Assembly: GCF_025628965.1 (NCBI RefSeq)
Contig: NZ_JAOTEN010000006.1
Coordinates: 1 to 58,530, forward strand
Length of the DNA: 58,530 bases
DNA from: Chryseobacterium gilvum
GTDB lineage: Bacteria > Bacteroidota > Bacteroidia > Flavobacteriales > Weeksellaceae
Direction: 5' to 3'
The position numbers and the translations under genes are program-made. Under the pieces are notes generated by a model. The model worked only from the letters and a program-made list of their open reading frames with translations, did not search any database and was not told the origin of the DNA. Of the stretch, positions 6,819 to 15,782 are shown in pieces. Positions within the stretch are counted from its first letter, which is position 1. Each line of letters begins with the position of its first letter.

Positions 6819-9413
6819 TTATTTTTCTGTAGGCCGGAAAACCAAACCTGTTTCTTCGAAATAATCCAGCGTAATTCTGTCACCGTCATTTACGGTTCCT
6901 GCCAAAATCTCCCGAGATAATTTATTAAGAACTTCCTGTTGGATCACTCTCTTCAAAGGTCTTGCCCCAAAAGCCGGATCATAGCCTTTGTTCATCAGGT
7001 AATCCAAAGCGTCCTGAGTCGCGGTCATGATGATATTGCGCTTGCTTAATAAATCATTAAATCCTCTCAACTGATACTGAACGATTTTTCCGATTTCTTT
7101 TTTTCTTAAAGGCTGGAACAATACCGTTTCATCAATTCTGTTCAGGAATTCCGGACGTAAAGTCTGTTTCAGCAGATCAAAAACCTCAATTTTAGTTTTT
7201 TCCACAATCTCATCCTGGTTTTCTTCGGTGATGTTTTCAAAATTCTCCTGAATGATATGCGAACCTAAATTCGAAGTCATAATGATAATCGAGTTTTTAA
7301 AATTCACGACTCTGCCTTTATTATCGGTCAAACGACCGTCATCTAGAACCTGCAACAATGTGTTGAAAACATCAGGATGCGCTTTTTCAATCTCATCTAA
7401 AAGCACCACAGAATAAGGTCTTCTTCTCACCGCTTCCGTCAACTGGCCACCTTCATCATAGCCTACATATCCAGGAGGAGCACCCACCAATCTGGAAACC
7501 GAATGACGCTCCTGATATTCACTCATATCGATTCTCGTCATATTGTTTTCATCATCAAATAAAAATTCGGCCAGTGCTTTGGCAAGCTCAGTTTTACCAA
7601 CTCCGGTTGTTCCTAAGAATAAAAATGAACCGATCGGTTTTTTCTCGTCGCTCAATCCCGCCCTGTTTCTTCTGATCGCATCGGCAACTGCCTGAATCGC
7701 TTCATCTTGCCCTACAACTCTGTGATGAAGTTCGGTTTCGAGATGTAATAATTTTTGTCTTTCGGATTGCAGAAGTTTTGTAACGGGAATTCCGGTCCAT
7801 TTTGCAATTACTTCAGAGATATTTTCAGCAGTTACTTCTTCTTTAATCAATTCATTCTGATGATTTTGCATCTCCAGTTCAAGTTTTTGCAAAGCATCTT
7901 CCTTCTCTTTTATTTTCCCGTACTGTATTTCAGCCACTTTTGCATAATCTCCTGCTCTTGAAGCTCGTTCTGCTTCCAGTTTCAGAGATTCGATATCTTT
8001 TTTGATGGATGTTAAATCCTCAGATTTTTGTTTTTCTTTAAGCCATTTTGCATTAATTTCATTTCTTTCTTCAGAAATTTTCGAGATATCTTCTTTTAAA
8101 TGGTCTATTTTTGTCTGGTTGCCTTCTCTTGAAATGGCCGCCAATTCAATTTCCATCTGCATCAGTTTCCGGTCGAGAACATCCAGTTCTTCAGGTTTTG
8201 AATTGATTTCCATTCTTAATTTAGCCGAAGCTTCATCAATCAGGTCAATTGCTTTATCCGGTAAAAAACGGTCTGAAATATACCGCTGAGACATTTCCAC
8301 CGCGGCGATGATCGCTTCGTCTTTGATTCTTACTTTATGATGCGCTTCGTATTTATCTTTAATTCCACGAAGGATGGAGATCGCCGATTCTGTATCCGGC
8401 TCTTCCACCATTACTTTCTGGAAACGTCTTTCAAGCGCTTTGTCTTTTTCAAAATATTTTTGATATTCATTCAAAGTGGTCGCACCGATCGCTCTTAATT
8501 CTCCTCGTGCCAAAGCGGGTTTTAGAATATTTGCAGCATCCATCGCGCCTTCGCCGCCTCCTGCTCCTACCAAAGTGTGGATTTCGTCAATGAAAAGAAT
8601 AATTTGGCCATTCGATTTTGTCACTTCATTGATTACAGATTTCAAACGTTCTTCAAATTCCCCCTTGTACTTTGCACCGGCAATCAAGGCTCCCATATCC
8701 AATGAATACAAAGTTTTATCCATCAGGTTTTCAGGAATATCTCCACTGATAATTCTGTGGGCAATTCCTTCTGCGATAGCAGTTTTACCCACTCCGGGTT
8801 CACCAATTAGGATGGGATTGTTTTTGGTTCTTCTTGAAAGAATCTGTAACACTCTTCTTATTTCTTCATCACGCCCGATTACAGGGTCTAATTTCCCTTC
8901 TGCTGCTAATTCATTAAAGTTTTTAGCATATTTTTTTAAAGATTGATACGTTTCTTCTGAGCTTGCAGAATTCGCAGTACTTCCTTTTCTCAATTCCTTA
9001 ATTCCGCCTTCCAGAAGACTTTTGGTAACACCCATATCTTTCAGCATCTTGGAAACTTCTGAACTGGTTTCTAATAATGAAAGCCATAAATGTTCGATGG
9101 TGACAAATTCATCACCCATTTTTTTTGCGATGTTGGGCGCGTCAAGCAAGACTTTGTTTGCCGTTTGAGAAAGATAAATATTTCCTCCCTGCACTTTAGG
9201 AAGTTTTTGTAGATTTTCACGGTTTCGCTCTCTTACCAGATTGGCGTCTGCTTCAGATTTTTTTAACAAGAAAGGCGATATATTTTCATCTACCTGAAAA
9301 ATTCCTTCCAGAAGATGTTGGGGTTCAATTTGCTGATTGCCAAATTCCATCGCTACTTGCTGTGCAGCCTGTATAGCTTCCTGCGATTTTACGGTATATT
9401 GGTTTAAATTCAT
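6819..9413 (-). CDS. clpB: ATP-dependent disaggregase ClpB
   Basis: 864 residues, the normal ClpB length. The Clp N-domain (about 1-145) is followed by the first AAA+ module with Walker A GEPGVGKTAIAEG and Walker B ILFIDEIHTLVGAG, the long coiled-coil middle domain (about 400-530) that distinguishes ClpB from ClpA and ClpC, the second AAA+ module with GTTGVGKTELAKA and VVLLDEIEKAHPDV, and a D2-small domain ending GARPLKRVIQQEVLNKL. There is no ClpP-binding tripeptide loop. ClpB works with DnaK to pull polypeptides out of aggregates in the cytoplasm. It is monocistronic. A 10-bp inverted repeat lies 42-79 bases upstream of the start. Confidence 0.98.
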   Translation of the reverse strand: MNLNQYTVKSQEAIQAAQQVAMEFGNQQIEPQHLLEGIFQVDENISPFLLKKSEADANLVRERNRENLQKLPKVQGGNIYLSQTANKVLLDAPNIAKKMGDEFVTIEHLWLSLLETSSEVSKMLKDMGVTKSLLEGGIKELRKGSTANSASSEETYQSLKKYAKNFNELAAEGKLDPVIGRDEEIRRVLQILSRRTKNNPILIGEPGVGKTAIAEGIAHRIISGDIPENLMDKTLYSLDMGALIAGAKYKGEFEERLKSVINEVTKSNGQIILFIDEIHTLVGAGGGEGAMDAANILKPALARGELRAIGATTLNEYQKYFEKDKALERRFQKVMVEEPDTESAISILRGIKDKYEAHHKVRIKDEAIIAAVEMSQRYISDRFLPDKAIDLIDEASAKLRMEINSKPEELDVLDRKLMQMEIELAAISREGNQTKIDHLKEDISKISEERNEINAKWLKEKQKSEDLTSIKKDIESLKLEAERASRAGDYAKVAEIQYGKIKEKEDALQKLELEMQNHQNELIKEEVTAENISEVIAKWTGIPVTKLLQSERQKLLHLETELHHRVVGQDEAIQAVADAIRRNRAGLSDEKKPIGSFLFLGTTGVGKTELAKALAEFLFDDENNMTRIDMSEYQERHSVSRLVGAPPGYVGYDEGGQLTEAVRRRPYSVVLLDEIEKAHPDVFNTLLQVLDDGRLTDNKGRVVNFKNSIIIMTSNLGSHIIQENFENITEENQDEIVEKTKIEVFDLLKQTLRPEFLNRIDETVLFQPLRKKEIGKIVQYQLRGFNDLLSKRNIIMTATQDALDYLMNKGYDPAFGARPLKRVIQQEVLNKLSREILAGTVNDGDRITLDYFEETGLVFRPTEK

Positions 9414-9454
9414 ATTTATATTTTTATTTCGTTACTCTTTTACAGTTTAAAAAA

Positions 9455-9492
9455 CATTAAGAAACTAAATTTTAAGGCTTAATTTCTTAATG
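9455..9492. repeat. 10-bp inverted repeat upstream of clpB
   Basis: CATTAAGAAA (9455-9464) and TTTCTTAATG (9483-9492) are perfect reverse complements separated by 18 bases, 42-79 bases before the clpB start. The spacing differs from the CIRCE element (nine bases). It may be a regulator site for heat-shock control or a simple AT-rich chance repeat. Confidence 0.45.
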
Positions 9493-9704
9493 CATGATCA
9501 ATCATTTAATTCTGATATCTACATCGCAAAAATTATTCTATTGTCGAATTTTTAAAAATTAAGGACAAATTTTCCGAATTTTATATTTTAAATTCTTTTT
9601 TGACGACAAATTTTCCGAAAATAAAAAAATATGCAATAAAAATATTCCATTTTGACTGTTTCGGTATTTACAAATTTTTCATTTAATCATTTCCATAGAA
9701 TAAT

Positions 9705-9712
9705 TACTTTTG
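9705..9712 (+). promoter_or_regulatory. -7 promoter element TACTTTTG for tetR
   Basis: Matches TAnnTTTG. The tetR ATG follows only ten bases after the last G, so the transcript would have an almost absent 5' leader. A TTTA sits 19 bases upstream as a weak -33. Confidence 0.55.
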
Positions 9713-9722
9713 TACTTGCATA

Positions 9723-10313
9723 ATGGTACTTAAAGATAAACAAAATAAAATATTAGAAGCGGCTGTAGAACTTTTTAAAGAAAAAGGATACATGGGCAGC
9801 TCGGTAAGAGATTTGGCGACCAGGCTTAATATTAAAGCGGCGTCACTCTATGCACATATCCGTTCAAAGGAAGAAATTCTGGAATGGATCTGTTTCGGAA
9901 TCGCGCATGAATTTTTTGCTGAACTTCAAAAAGTGAAAAGTACAAATATTTCTCCCAGAGAAAAATTAAATCTGTTTATTGATAAGCATTTATCCATAGT
10001 ACTTAAAAATCGTGATGTCACGCATATTTATTCTAATGAATGGAGACATCTTGATGTCAAGCTTCCCGAATTTATAGAATTAAGGAAAAAATATCAGCAG
10101 GAAGTGGAACAATTGATTTCTGAGATCTATCAGGCTGAAAACTGGGAATTGAAATCATCTGCATTTACCACAAGATTTATTCTCCATACGTTAAATAACT
10201 CCTATTTCTGGTTCAAAAGAAATGTAGAGTCTACAACAGATATTACCGACGAAATCAGGGATAAAATCCTTTTCGGGCTTATAGGAAACCATCAGAAAAG
10301 TCCGGATAAATAA
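9723..10313 (+). CDS. TetR family regulator, likely repressor of the paa cluster
   Basis: 196 residues. The N-terminal TetR DNA-binding domain (about 5-52) reads KILEAAVELFKEKGYMGSSVRDLATRLNIKAASLYAHIRSKEEIL, a typical helix-turn-helix. The C-terminal part is a helical ligand-binding domain. It sits 76 bases upstream of paaE in the same orientation, as the TetR-type PaaR regulators of phenylacetate clusters do; those are released by phenylacetyl-CoA. A palindrome CTAACA-AA-TGTTAG lies in the gap between this gene and paaE and is the natural operator. The regulatory role and ligand are inferred from context. Confidence 0.85.
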   Translation: MVLKDKQNKILEAAVELFKEKGYMGSSVRDLATRLNIKAASLYAHIRSKEEILEWICFGIAHEFFAELQKVKSTNISPREKLNLFIDKHLSIVLKNRDVTHIYSNEWRHLDVKLPEFIELRKKYQQEVEQLISEIYQAENWELKSSAFTTRFILHTLNNSYFWFKRNVESTTDITDEIRDKILFGLIGNHQKSPDK

Positions 10314-10346
10314 ATTTGGTGGTGATGAAAATTCTTTTTAAATTTA

Positions 10347-10368
10347 CAACCTAACAAATGTTAGTTAG
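10347..10368. promoter_or_regulatory. Probable TetR/PaaR operator in front of paaE
   Basis: Perfect core palindrome CTAACA-AA-TGTTAG at 10351-10364. The flanks extend it to an imperfect repeat (8 of 10 paired in each arm). It overlaps the start of a near -7 sequence TAGTTTTA (10366-10373), so a bound repressor would block the paaE promoter. The assignment rests on position beside a tetR gene. Confidence 0.65.
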
Positions 10369-10389
10369 TTTTATATAACATCATTAAAA

Positions 10390-11475
10390 ATGAATTCATT
10401 TTATAAATTAAAAACAGTCAGAGTTCAGAAAGATACCAACGATGCGGTAAACGTAGCGGTTGAAATTCCTGAAGAGCTGAAAGATAAATTCAGGTTCAAA
10501 CAAGGGCAGTATCTTAACTTCCGGATGATGATCAACGGAAATGAAGAACGACGTTCTTATTCAATCTGCAACGCGCCCAGTGAAAAAAGCAACACACTGG
10601 AAGTATTGGTAAAATTATTAGAAAACGGTAAAGTTTCAGGATATTTCAACGAACATCTTCATATGGATGAGATGCTTGAAGTAATGCCTCCAATGGGTGG
10701 TTTTAATACATCTTATCATCCTACAAACGTAAAAACATACATTGGTTTGGCGGCAGGAAGCGGAATTTCTCCGGTATTGTCCAATATTAAAGAAAGTCTT
10801 TACCAGGAGCCGAATTCCAATGCGTATCTGTTCTACAGCAACCGAAGCATGAATCATGTGATGAAGAAAGCTGAAATCGATAAGTTGGTAGAAACTTTTA
10901 ACGGACGACTGAAAGTTGTTTATTTAGTAAGCCGTGAGCAGCATGAAGATCCTATTTTTGAAGGAAGAATTTCTCCTGAAAAATTAGATCAGTTGTTTGA
11001 AAGGTATGCAGATATCGATGTAAAAGAATCTACATTCTTTATTTGTGGTCCTTCAGAAATGATCAAGGGAATTGCCGATTATTTAAAGAAAGAGAAAAAA
11101 GTACCTGCCATTCAGGTTTTATTTGAATATTTTACGGCTCCCGATGAAGAGAATTCTGAGGAAATGAGCGATGAATTCAAGGCAATTGCCAATATAGAAA
11201 GTATGGTAACAGTCATTATCGATGATGATGAATATTCGTTTCACCTTAATTCTAAAAAAGAGAGTATCTTAGATAAAGCATTGAAAGACAATCTTCCTGT
11301 GCCTTTTGCATGTAAAGGAGGAGTATGCTGTACGTGTAAAGCGGAAGTTTTGGAAGGAGAAGTTTTCATGGAGAAAAACTACGCGCTTACCGAAGACGAA
11401 GTAGCCAGAGGTTTTGTTCTGACTTGCCAGTGTCACCCGACGACGAATGTGGTGATGCTTAATTATGACGTTTAA
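10390..11475 (+). CDS. paaE: 1,2-phenylacetyl-CoA epoxidase, reductase subunit PaaE
   Basis: 361 residues with three domains: FAD-binding barrel with RRSYSICNAP (about 56-65), NAD(P)-binding with GLAAGSGISPVLSNI and FFICGPSEMI, and a C-terminal plant-type 2Fe-2S ferredoxin with the cysteine pattern CKGGVCCTC and a distal Cys in LTCQCHP. It passes electrons from NADPH to the di-iron site of PaaA. It is first in the catabolic operon here, ahead of A-B-C, whereas the proteobacterial order is ABCDE. A TetR-type operator precedes it. Confidence 0.96.
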   Translation: MNSFYKLKTVRVQKDTNDAVNVAVEIPEELKDKFRFKQGQYLNFRMMINGNEERRSYSICNAPSEKSNTLEVLVKLLENGKVSGYFNEHLHMDEMLEVMPPMGGFNTSYHPTNVKTYIGLAAGSGISPVLSNIKESLYQEPNSNAYLFYSNRSMNHVMKKAEIDKLVETFNGRLKVVYLVSREQHEDPIFEGRISPEKLDQLFERYADIDVKESTFFICGPSEMIKGIADYLKKEKKVPAIQVLFEYFTAPDEENSEEMSDEFKAIANIESMVTVIIDDDEYSFHLNSKKESILDKALKDNLPVPFACKGGVCCTCKAEVLEGEVFMEKNYALTEDEVARGFVLTCQCHPTTNVVMLNYDV

Positions 11476-11549
11476 ATTGTATTAATGACTAATGTAAGAT
11501 GTATTTATAAATACACTAATACTTTTTACATTTTACAAAAACAAAAGAA

Positions 11550-12488
11550 ATGGACTTAGAAAAATTTGTACAATACGTACACGACGAAAATAAAGTAGAA
11601 CCAAAAGATGTAATGCCCGACGATTACAGAAAATTATTGGTTCGTCAGATTTCACAGCACGCCCATTCTGAGATTATCGGAATGTTGCCGGAAGCCAATT
11701 GGATTTCCAGAGCGCCTTCATTACGAAGAAAAATGGCTCTTTTGGCTAAAGTTCAGGATGAAGCTGGTCATGGTTTATACTTATATTCTGCCACTGAAAC
11801 ATTAGGGAACGGAACGATCAGAGCAGATAGAGACGCGACGTATGAAGATATGCTGGAAGGAAAAGCGAAATACTCAAGCATTTTCAATTACCCTACATTA
11901 AGCTGGGCAGATATCGGTGCGATCGGCTGGCTGGTTGACGGTGCAGCAATTATGAATCAGGTGATGTTGATGGGGAATTCTTATGGTCCTTACTCAAGAG
12001 CAATGGTAAAAATTTGTAAAGAAGAATCGTTTCACCAAAGACAGGGTTACGAGATTCTTATGGCACTTTGCCGTGGAACAAAACAGCAAAAAGAAATGGC
12101 TCAGGCTTCATTAGATCGTTTCTGGTGGCCGGCTTTAATGATGTTTGGCCCGAATGACGACAGTTCGCCAAACTCTAAAATCTCAATGAATTACCGGGTA
12201 AAAAGAGAAAGTAACGACAGTCTTCGTCAGAGATTTATCGATGTTACGGTTTCTCAGGCTGAATTCTTGGGATTAACTGTTCCGGATAAAGATTTGAAAT
12301 GGAATGAAGAAAGACAGCATTATGATTTCGGGGAGCTTCCGTGGGATGAATTCATGACTATATTAAAAGGAAATGGCCCATGCAATAAGAAAAGATTACA
12401 AACCAAAGTGAAAGCGCAGCAGGAAAACCTTTGGGTAAAAGAAGCGGCAAAAGCTTTTGCAGAGAAACAACGAAAAGAAGTAATATAA
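11550..12488 (+). CDS. paaA: 1,2-phenylacetyl-CoA epoxidase, catalytic subunit PaaA
   Basis: 312 residues. A ferritin-like di-iron oxygenase. The metal-binding ExxH motifs are visible as [10 protein letters not shown] (Glu-x-x-His) and [11 protein letters not shown]. With PaaC and PaaB it forms the core complex that inserts one oxygen atom of O2 into the ring of phenylacetyl-CoA, making the 1,2-epoxide. Strongly conserved family sequence throughout. The 74-base gap before it holds only AT-rich DNA, and a 115-base palindromic repeat follows the gene. Confidence 0.98.
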   Translation: MDLEKFVQYVHDENKVEPKDVMPDDYRKLLVRQISQHAHSEIIGMLPEANWISRAPSLRRKMALLAKVQDEAGHGLYLYSATETLGNGTIRADRDATYEDMLEGKAKYSSIFNYPTLSWADIGAIGWLVDGAAIMNQVMLMGNSYGPYSRAMVKICKEESFHQRQGYEILMALCRGTKQQKEMAQASLDRFWWPALMMFGPNDDSSPNSKISMNYRVKRESNDSLRQRFIDVTVSQAEFLGLTVPDKDLKWNEERQHYDFGELPWDEFMTILKGNGPCNKKRLQTKVKAQQENLWVKEAAKAFAEKQRKEVI

Positions 12489-12499
12489 TATTTAATTTA

Positions 12500-12614
12500 A
12501 ACCACTAAGATTTTGTTTAGAAGTTAAGTTTAATTAAGATAAATCATTCTGATTTTAAATCTAAAAACGAAGCTAAACTTAAATATTCTTAACGACTTAA
12601 TTGTCCTTATGGTT
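12500..12614. repeat. Palindromic intergenic repeat between paaA and paaB
   Basis: The stretch starts with AACCACTAAG and ends with CCTTATGGTT, which are imperfect reverse complements. Inner segments also pair: GTTAAGTTTA near 12534 against TAAACTTAA near 12572. It looks like a MITE- or REP-like unit of the kind scattered through flavobacterial genomes. That it is dispersed elsewhere cannot be shown from this window. Confidence 0.5.
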
Positions 12615-12665
12615 CAGGAATTAAAATTCAAAAATAATTCAAAACTTAGAATTTAAAATTTGACT

Positions 12666-12947
12666 ATGGCAAATTTAGATATGTGGGAAGTGTTTATTCA
12701 GACTAAACCGGGATTATCTCACAAACACGTTGGAATTGTACAGGCACCAACAGCAGAAATGGCATTGCAGAATGCAAGAGACGTGTATACAAGAAGAAAA
12801 GAAGGAACTTCAGTTTGGGTAGTTCCAAGTAAATATATTGTGACTTCGGAAGGGATTGATAAAGAAGCATTCTTCGATCCTGCTGATGACAAATTATACC
12901 GTCATCCAACCTTTTACGATATTCCTAACGATGTAAAAAACATGTAA
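12666..12947 (+). CDS. paaB: 1,2-phenylacetyl-CoA epoxidase subunit PaaB
   Basis: 93 residues from the ATG at 12666 (MANLDMWEVF). A TTG six bases earlier is in frame but is less likely. PaaB is the small bridging subunit that helps assemble the PaaA-PaaC complex. The conserved start WEVFIQTKPGLSHKHVG and the block ALQNARDVYTRR are plain. Its stop codon shares a base with the paaC start (TAATG), so the two are translationally coupled. Confidence 0.96.
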   Translation: MANLDMWEVFIQTKPGLSHKHVGIVQAPTAEMALQNARDVYTRRKEGTSVWVVPSKYIVTSEGIDKEAFFDPADDKLYRHPTFYDIPNDVKNM

Positions 12948-13696
12948 TGAACGCGTTATATAATTATTTATTAAAATTAGCAGACGACAGTTTCATCATG
13001 GGGCAGCGTCTGTCTGCGTGGTGCGGTGAAGGCCCTTATTTGGAGGAAGATATCGCCTTGACGAATATTGCATTGGACGAGCTGGGACAAGCCAATAACT
13101 TCTACGTTTATGCCTCAAGAGTTGCCGATAACGGAAAAAGTGAGGATGATTTGGCATTTTTAAGATACGAACATGAATATCTGAATGCTCATTTAACCGA
13201 GCTTCCGAATGAAGATTATGCACAGACCATTCTTAAAGTATATGTTTTTTCTGTCTATCAGAAACTCATGTATGCTGCGCTGTCAAACTCTGCTGATGAA
13301 GAACTTTCTGCCATCGCTCAGAAATCGTTGAAGGAGGTAAGGTATCATTATACCCACGCTGCTTCCTGGATGAAAATTTTCGCGCAGGGAACAGAAGAAA
13401 GTAGAATGCGTCTGGATAGAGCCATCGAAAATATCTGGGAATATACCCAAGGTTTATTTGCAAAAGTAGAAGGAGAAGATGATTTGATTGCTTTAAATAT
13501 CACTCCGAATGTGGATGCCCTTTATGAAGATTTTCTTTCAATTACAGAAAAAGATTTTCAGGATTTCGGGTTAGAATATCCAAAAGATCATTTTATGCAG
13601 CCAAAATCCAGAACAGGGTATCACACAGAATATTTCGGGTTCATGCTTTGCGAATTACAGTATATGCAGAGAGCGTATCCGGGTTGTACATGGTAA
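12947..13696 (+). CDS. paaC: 1,2-phenylacetyl-CoA epoxidase, structural subunit PaaC
   Basis: 249 residues. A ferritin-like paralogue of PaaA that does not carry out catalysis but stabilises it. Family blocks visible are LGQRLSAWCGEGPYLEEDI in variant form (MGQRLSAWCGEG), ALDELGQANNFYVYA and RYHYTHAASWMKIFAQGTEES. It begins on the last base of the paaB stop. A low-GC orphan gene interrupts the cluster directly after it. Confidence 0.96.
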   Translation: MNALYNYLLKLADDSFIMGQRLSAWCGEGPYLEEDIALTNIALDELGQANNFYVYASRVADNGKSEDDLAFLRYEHEYLNAHLTELPNEDYAQTILKVYVFSVYQKLMYAALSNSADEELSAIAQKSLKEVRYHYTHAASWMKIFAQGTEESRMRLDRAIENIWEYTQGLFAKVEGEDDLIALNITPNVDALYEDFLSITEKDFQDFGLEYPKDHFMQPKSRTGYHTEYFGFMLCELQYMQRAYPGCTW

Positions 13697-13732
13697 AAAT
13701 ACCAACCTAACAGATTTAAAAGTAATTTATGA

Positions 13733-14260
13733 ATGGCTATATCAAAAGAGATTAGAGAGGGTCTAAATATAATTCTTAATGAAGCATCAATCATAAATAT
13801 TGAATTTAATGAAATCGAAAATTATATATTCTGCAAATTCGAACTTTTAAGAGAAAAAGACAATAAACCTCCAAATATTGTAAATTTTAAATTTGAAAAT
13901 ATTTTTAGATTTGTTGCGAAATATTCTGAGAAAGTAGAAGATATTATCAAGGTAAAAAAAATTAATCCAAATGAAATTTCATATTACGTTGAAAAATTTA
14001 TCAATAAAGATATTTACGGATGGGATTTTATAAATATAGAAAAATCAAATTTTAATTTTGAGAATTCTAGCTTAGATTATATAACATCTGAGAGTTATGA
14101 TGAGCAAGATTCGATTGAGTTATTTCAAGATGATTTTGATAAAAATATTGAAATAAAAATTTGGTTTGAAAAATTTGAAATTTTTAATGAATTGTATCAG
14201 AAAGTCAACATTGAGGATTTAATTTTAAGACAGAATAAAATTTGGGATTCTATTTTTTGA
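13733..14260 (+). CDS. AT-rich orphan protein inserted in the paa operon
   Basis: 175 residues, unrecognised. It is acidic, rich in Asn, Ile, Glu, Lys and Phe, with no signal peptide or membrane helix. A run of aromatic and acidic residues (NIEKSNFNFENSS, then DEQDSIELFQDDF) fills the middle. The base composition is clearly more AT-rich than the paa genes on both sides, and codons such as ATA, AAA and AAT dominate, which suggests separate ancestry. It lies between paaC and paaD, where phenylacetate operons normally have no gene. Small acidic orphan proteins of this sort are sometimes toxin-immunity proteins, but nothing here proves that. Confidence 0.7.
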   Translation: MAISKEIREGLNIILNEASIINIEFNEIENYIFCKFELLREKDNKPPNIVNFKFENIFRFVAKYSEKVEDIIKVKKINPNEISYYVEKFINKDIYGWDFINIEKSNFNFENSSLDYITSESYDEQDSIELFQDDFDKNIEIKIWFEKFEIFNELYQKVNIEDLILRQNKIWDSIF

Positions 14261-14412
14261 GTACCTTTTTAAATAAATAATCTTTTACAACAAGATTCTA
14301 ATTTTATTACAGATTTTATAGGAATCTATAATAACTATACTATTTTTAAATTGATAAACTTGCTTGAATTAGTGCAAATTTATTTTTAATATAAACATTC
14401 AGATTAAAAAGA

Positions 14413-14877
14413 TTGAAAAATCCTTTAGAAATATTAAAACAAGTTCCCGATCCGGAAATTCCGGTGATCGATATCGTGGAATTAGGCATTGTAAGAGAAG
14501 CGAGAGTTACCAGTGAAAATTCTTGCGAAGTAACAATCACGCCGACGTATTCTGCCTGTCCCGCTATGTTTACCATTGAGGAAGACATCATCAAGATCAT
14601 GAAGGAAAACGGATGGGATGCGAAAGTAGTTACCAAAATGTTTCCGATCTGGACAACAGACTGGCTGACCGATGAAGCAAGAGAAAAACTCCGGGTTTAC
14701 GGAATTTCACCTCCCGAAAAAGGAGCAGACGAACACCACATCGGTAAGCCGAAAAAATGTCCTCGCTGCGGGTCTATGAATTCAAAACAGATCAGCAGAT
14801 TCGGGTCTACCTTATGTAAGGCTTCCTATCAATGCTTAGACTGTTTAGAGCCTTTTGATTATTTTAAATGCCATTAA
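14413..14877 (+). CDS. paaD: 1,2-phenylacetyl-CoA epoxidase maturation subunit PaaD
   Basis: 154 residues. The N-terminal MIP18/DUF59-type domain has DPEIPVIDIVELGIVR and the Cys in TYSACPAM. The C-terminal zinc-ribbon-like part has CPRCGS and CKASYQCLDCLEPFDYFKC. PaaD is needed for full epoxidase activity and probably acts in Fe-S or di-iron centre assembly. No ATG exists between the preceding in-frame stop (14392) and the first conserved residues, so translation must start at TTG 14413 or at another non-ATG codon. The AT-rich orphan gene lies directly upstream and may have displaced the original start. Confidence 0.93.
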   Translation: MKNPLEILKQVPDPEIPVIDIVELGIVREARVTSENSCEVTITPTYSACPAMFTIEEDIIKIMKENGWDAKVVTKMFPIWTTDWLTDEAREKLRVYGISPPEKGADEHHIGKPKKCPRCGSMNSKQISRFGSTLCKASYQCLDCLEPFDYFKCH

Positions 14878-14962
14878 AAAATGAACATTGATATGTTATT
14901 TAATATTGTTTAAATTAGAGCAATGTAATTTTTTAATTCTTTAATCATTTAATTTTAAAACC

Positions 14963-15763
14963 ATGTACACACAACTCGATATTGAGACCCATTTTGACGG
15001 AAAACTGAAAATAGCGTACCTTAATCAGCCTGAAACAATGAATGCGCTCACCAAGCCTTCATTATCTGACCTGAAAGATTTCATACAAGAATGCAGCAAT
15101 GACGAAACCGTAAGATGCGTTGCCATTTCAGGAAGAGGAAAAGCGTTTTGCTCCGGTCAAAACCTGGATGATGCTTTTGTACAGGGTGATGAACATCATG
15201 ACAACGATATCATCAGAAGAATCGTAACTGATTATTATAATCCGCTGGTCATGGAAATTACCCATTGCAAAAAACCGGTAGTCGCTTTGGTAAATGGTCC
15301 TGCAGTAGGAGCTGGGGCAATGTTAGCATTAATTTGTGACTTCGTACTGGCCAATAATAAAGCCTATTTTTCTCAGGCATTCTCCAATATCGGTTTGATT
15401 CCGGATACGGGAGGAACATATTTCCTGCCAAAATTGCTGGGAAGACAACTGGCCAATTATTTAGCATTTACAGGGAAAAGATTACCCGCTGAAGAAGCAA
15501 AATCGTACGGTTTGGTAGCGGAAGTCTTTAACGAAGAAGAATTCACTTCAAAATCAATGGAAATTCTTGAAAAAGTATCCAATATGCCTACTGTCGGTCT
15601 AAAATTAACCAAAAAAGCTTTTGCCAGTTCTTACGATAATACTTTAAAAGAGCAATTACAGTTAGAAGGCGATTTACAGCAGGAAGCCGCTGAAACACAA
15701 GATTTTAAAGAAGGCGTAAGTGCTTTTTTACAGAAAAGAAAACCTGATTATAAAGGAAAATAA
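14963..15763 (+). CDS. paaG: 1,2-epoxyphenylacetyl-CoA isomerase PaaG
   Basis: 266 residues, crotonase fold. The oxyanion-hole segments are GKAFCSGQNLDDAF and NGPAVGAGAMLALICDFVLA. The blocks YNPLVMEITHCKKP, SQAFSNIGLIPDTGGTYFLPKLLGR and the C-terminal EGVSAFLQKRKPDYKGK match PaaG rather than PaaF. PaaG turns the ring epoxide into the seven-membered oxepin-CoA and also shifts double bonds later in the pathway. It sits 85 bases after paaD in the same operon. Confidence 0.93.
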   Translation: MYTQLDIETHFDGKLKIAYLNQPETMNALTKPSLSDLKDFIQECSNDETVRCVAISGRGKAFCSGQNLDDAFVQGDEHHDNDIIRRIVTDYYNPLVMEITHCKKPVVALVNGPAVGAGAMLALICDFVLANNKAYFSQAFSNIGLIPDTGGTYFLPKLLGRQLANYLAFTGKRLPAEEAKSYGLVAEVFNEEEFTSKSMEILEKVSNMPTVGLKLTKKAFASSYDNTLKEQLQLEGDLQQEAAETQDFKEGVSAFLQKRKPDYKGK

Positions 15764-15782
15764 CATCGTATTAAGATATTTA

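Larger units (their letters stand above)
9414..9722. other. Divergent intergenic region between clpB and the paa regulator
   Basis: About 310 bases, very AT-rich, with no open frame of note. It holds the leader of clpB on the minus strand with the inverted repeat at 9455-9492, and the putative promoter of the tetR gene at 9705. The stretch around 9540-9660 has repeated TTTTCCGAA-type words (AAATTTTCCGAATTTT, AAATTTTCCGAAAATA) whose role is unclear. Confidence 0.6.

Noticed and set aside
8476..8946. Open frame opposite clpB
   Set aside because: It mirrors the first AAA+ module of clpB and has no independent signal.
12500..12614. CRISPR-like structure
   Set aside because: Palindromic repeats here are single units of different sequence. 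There are no regular direct repeats with spacers and no cas genes anywhere in the window.
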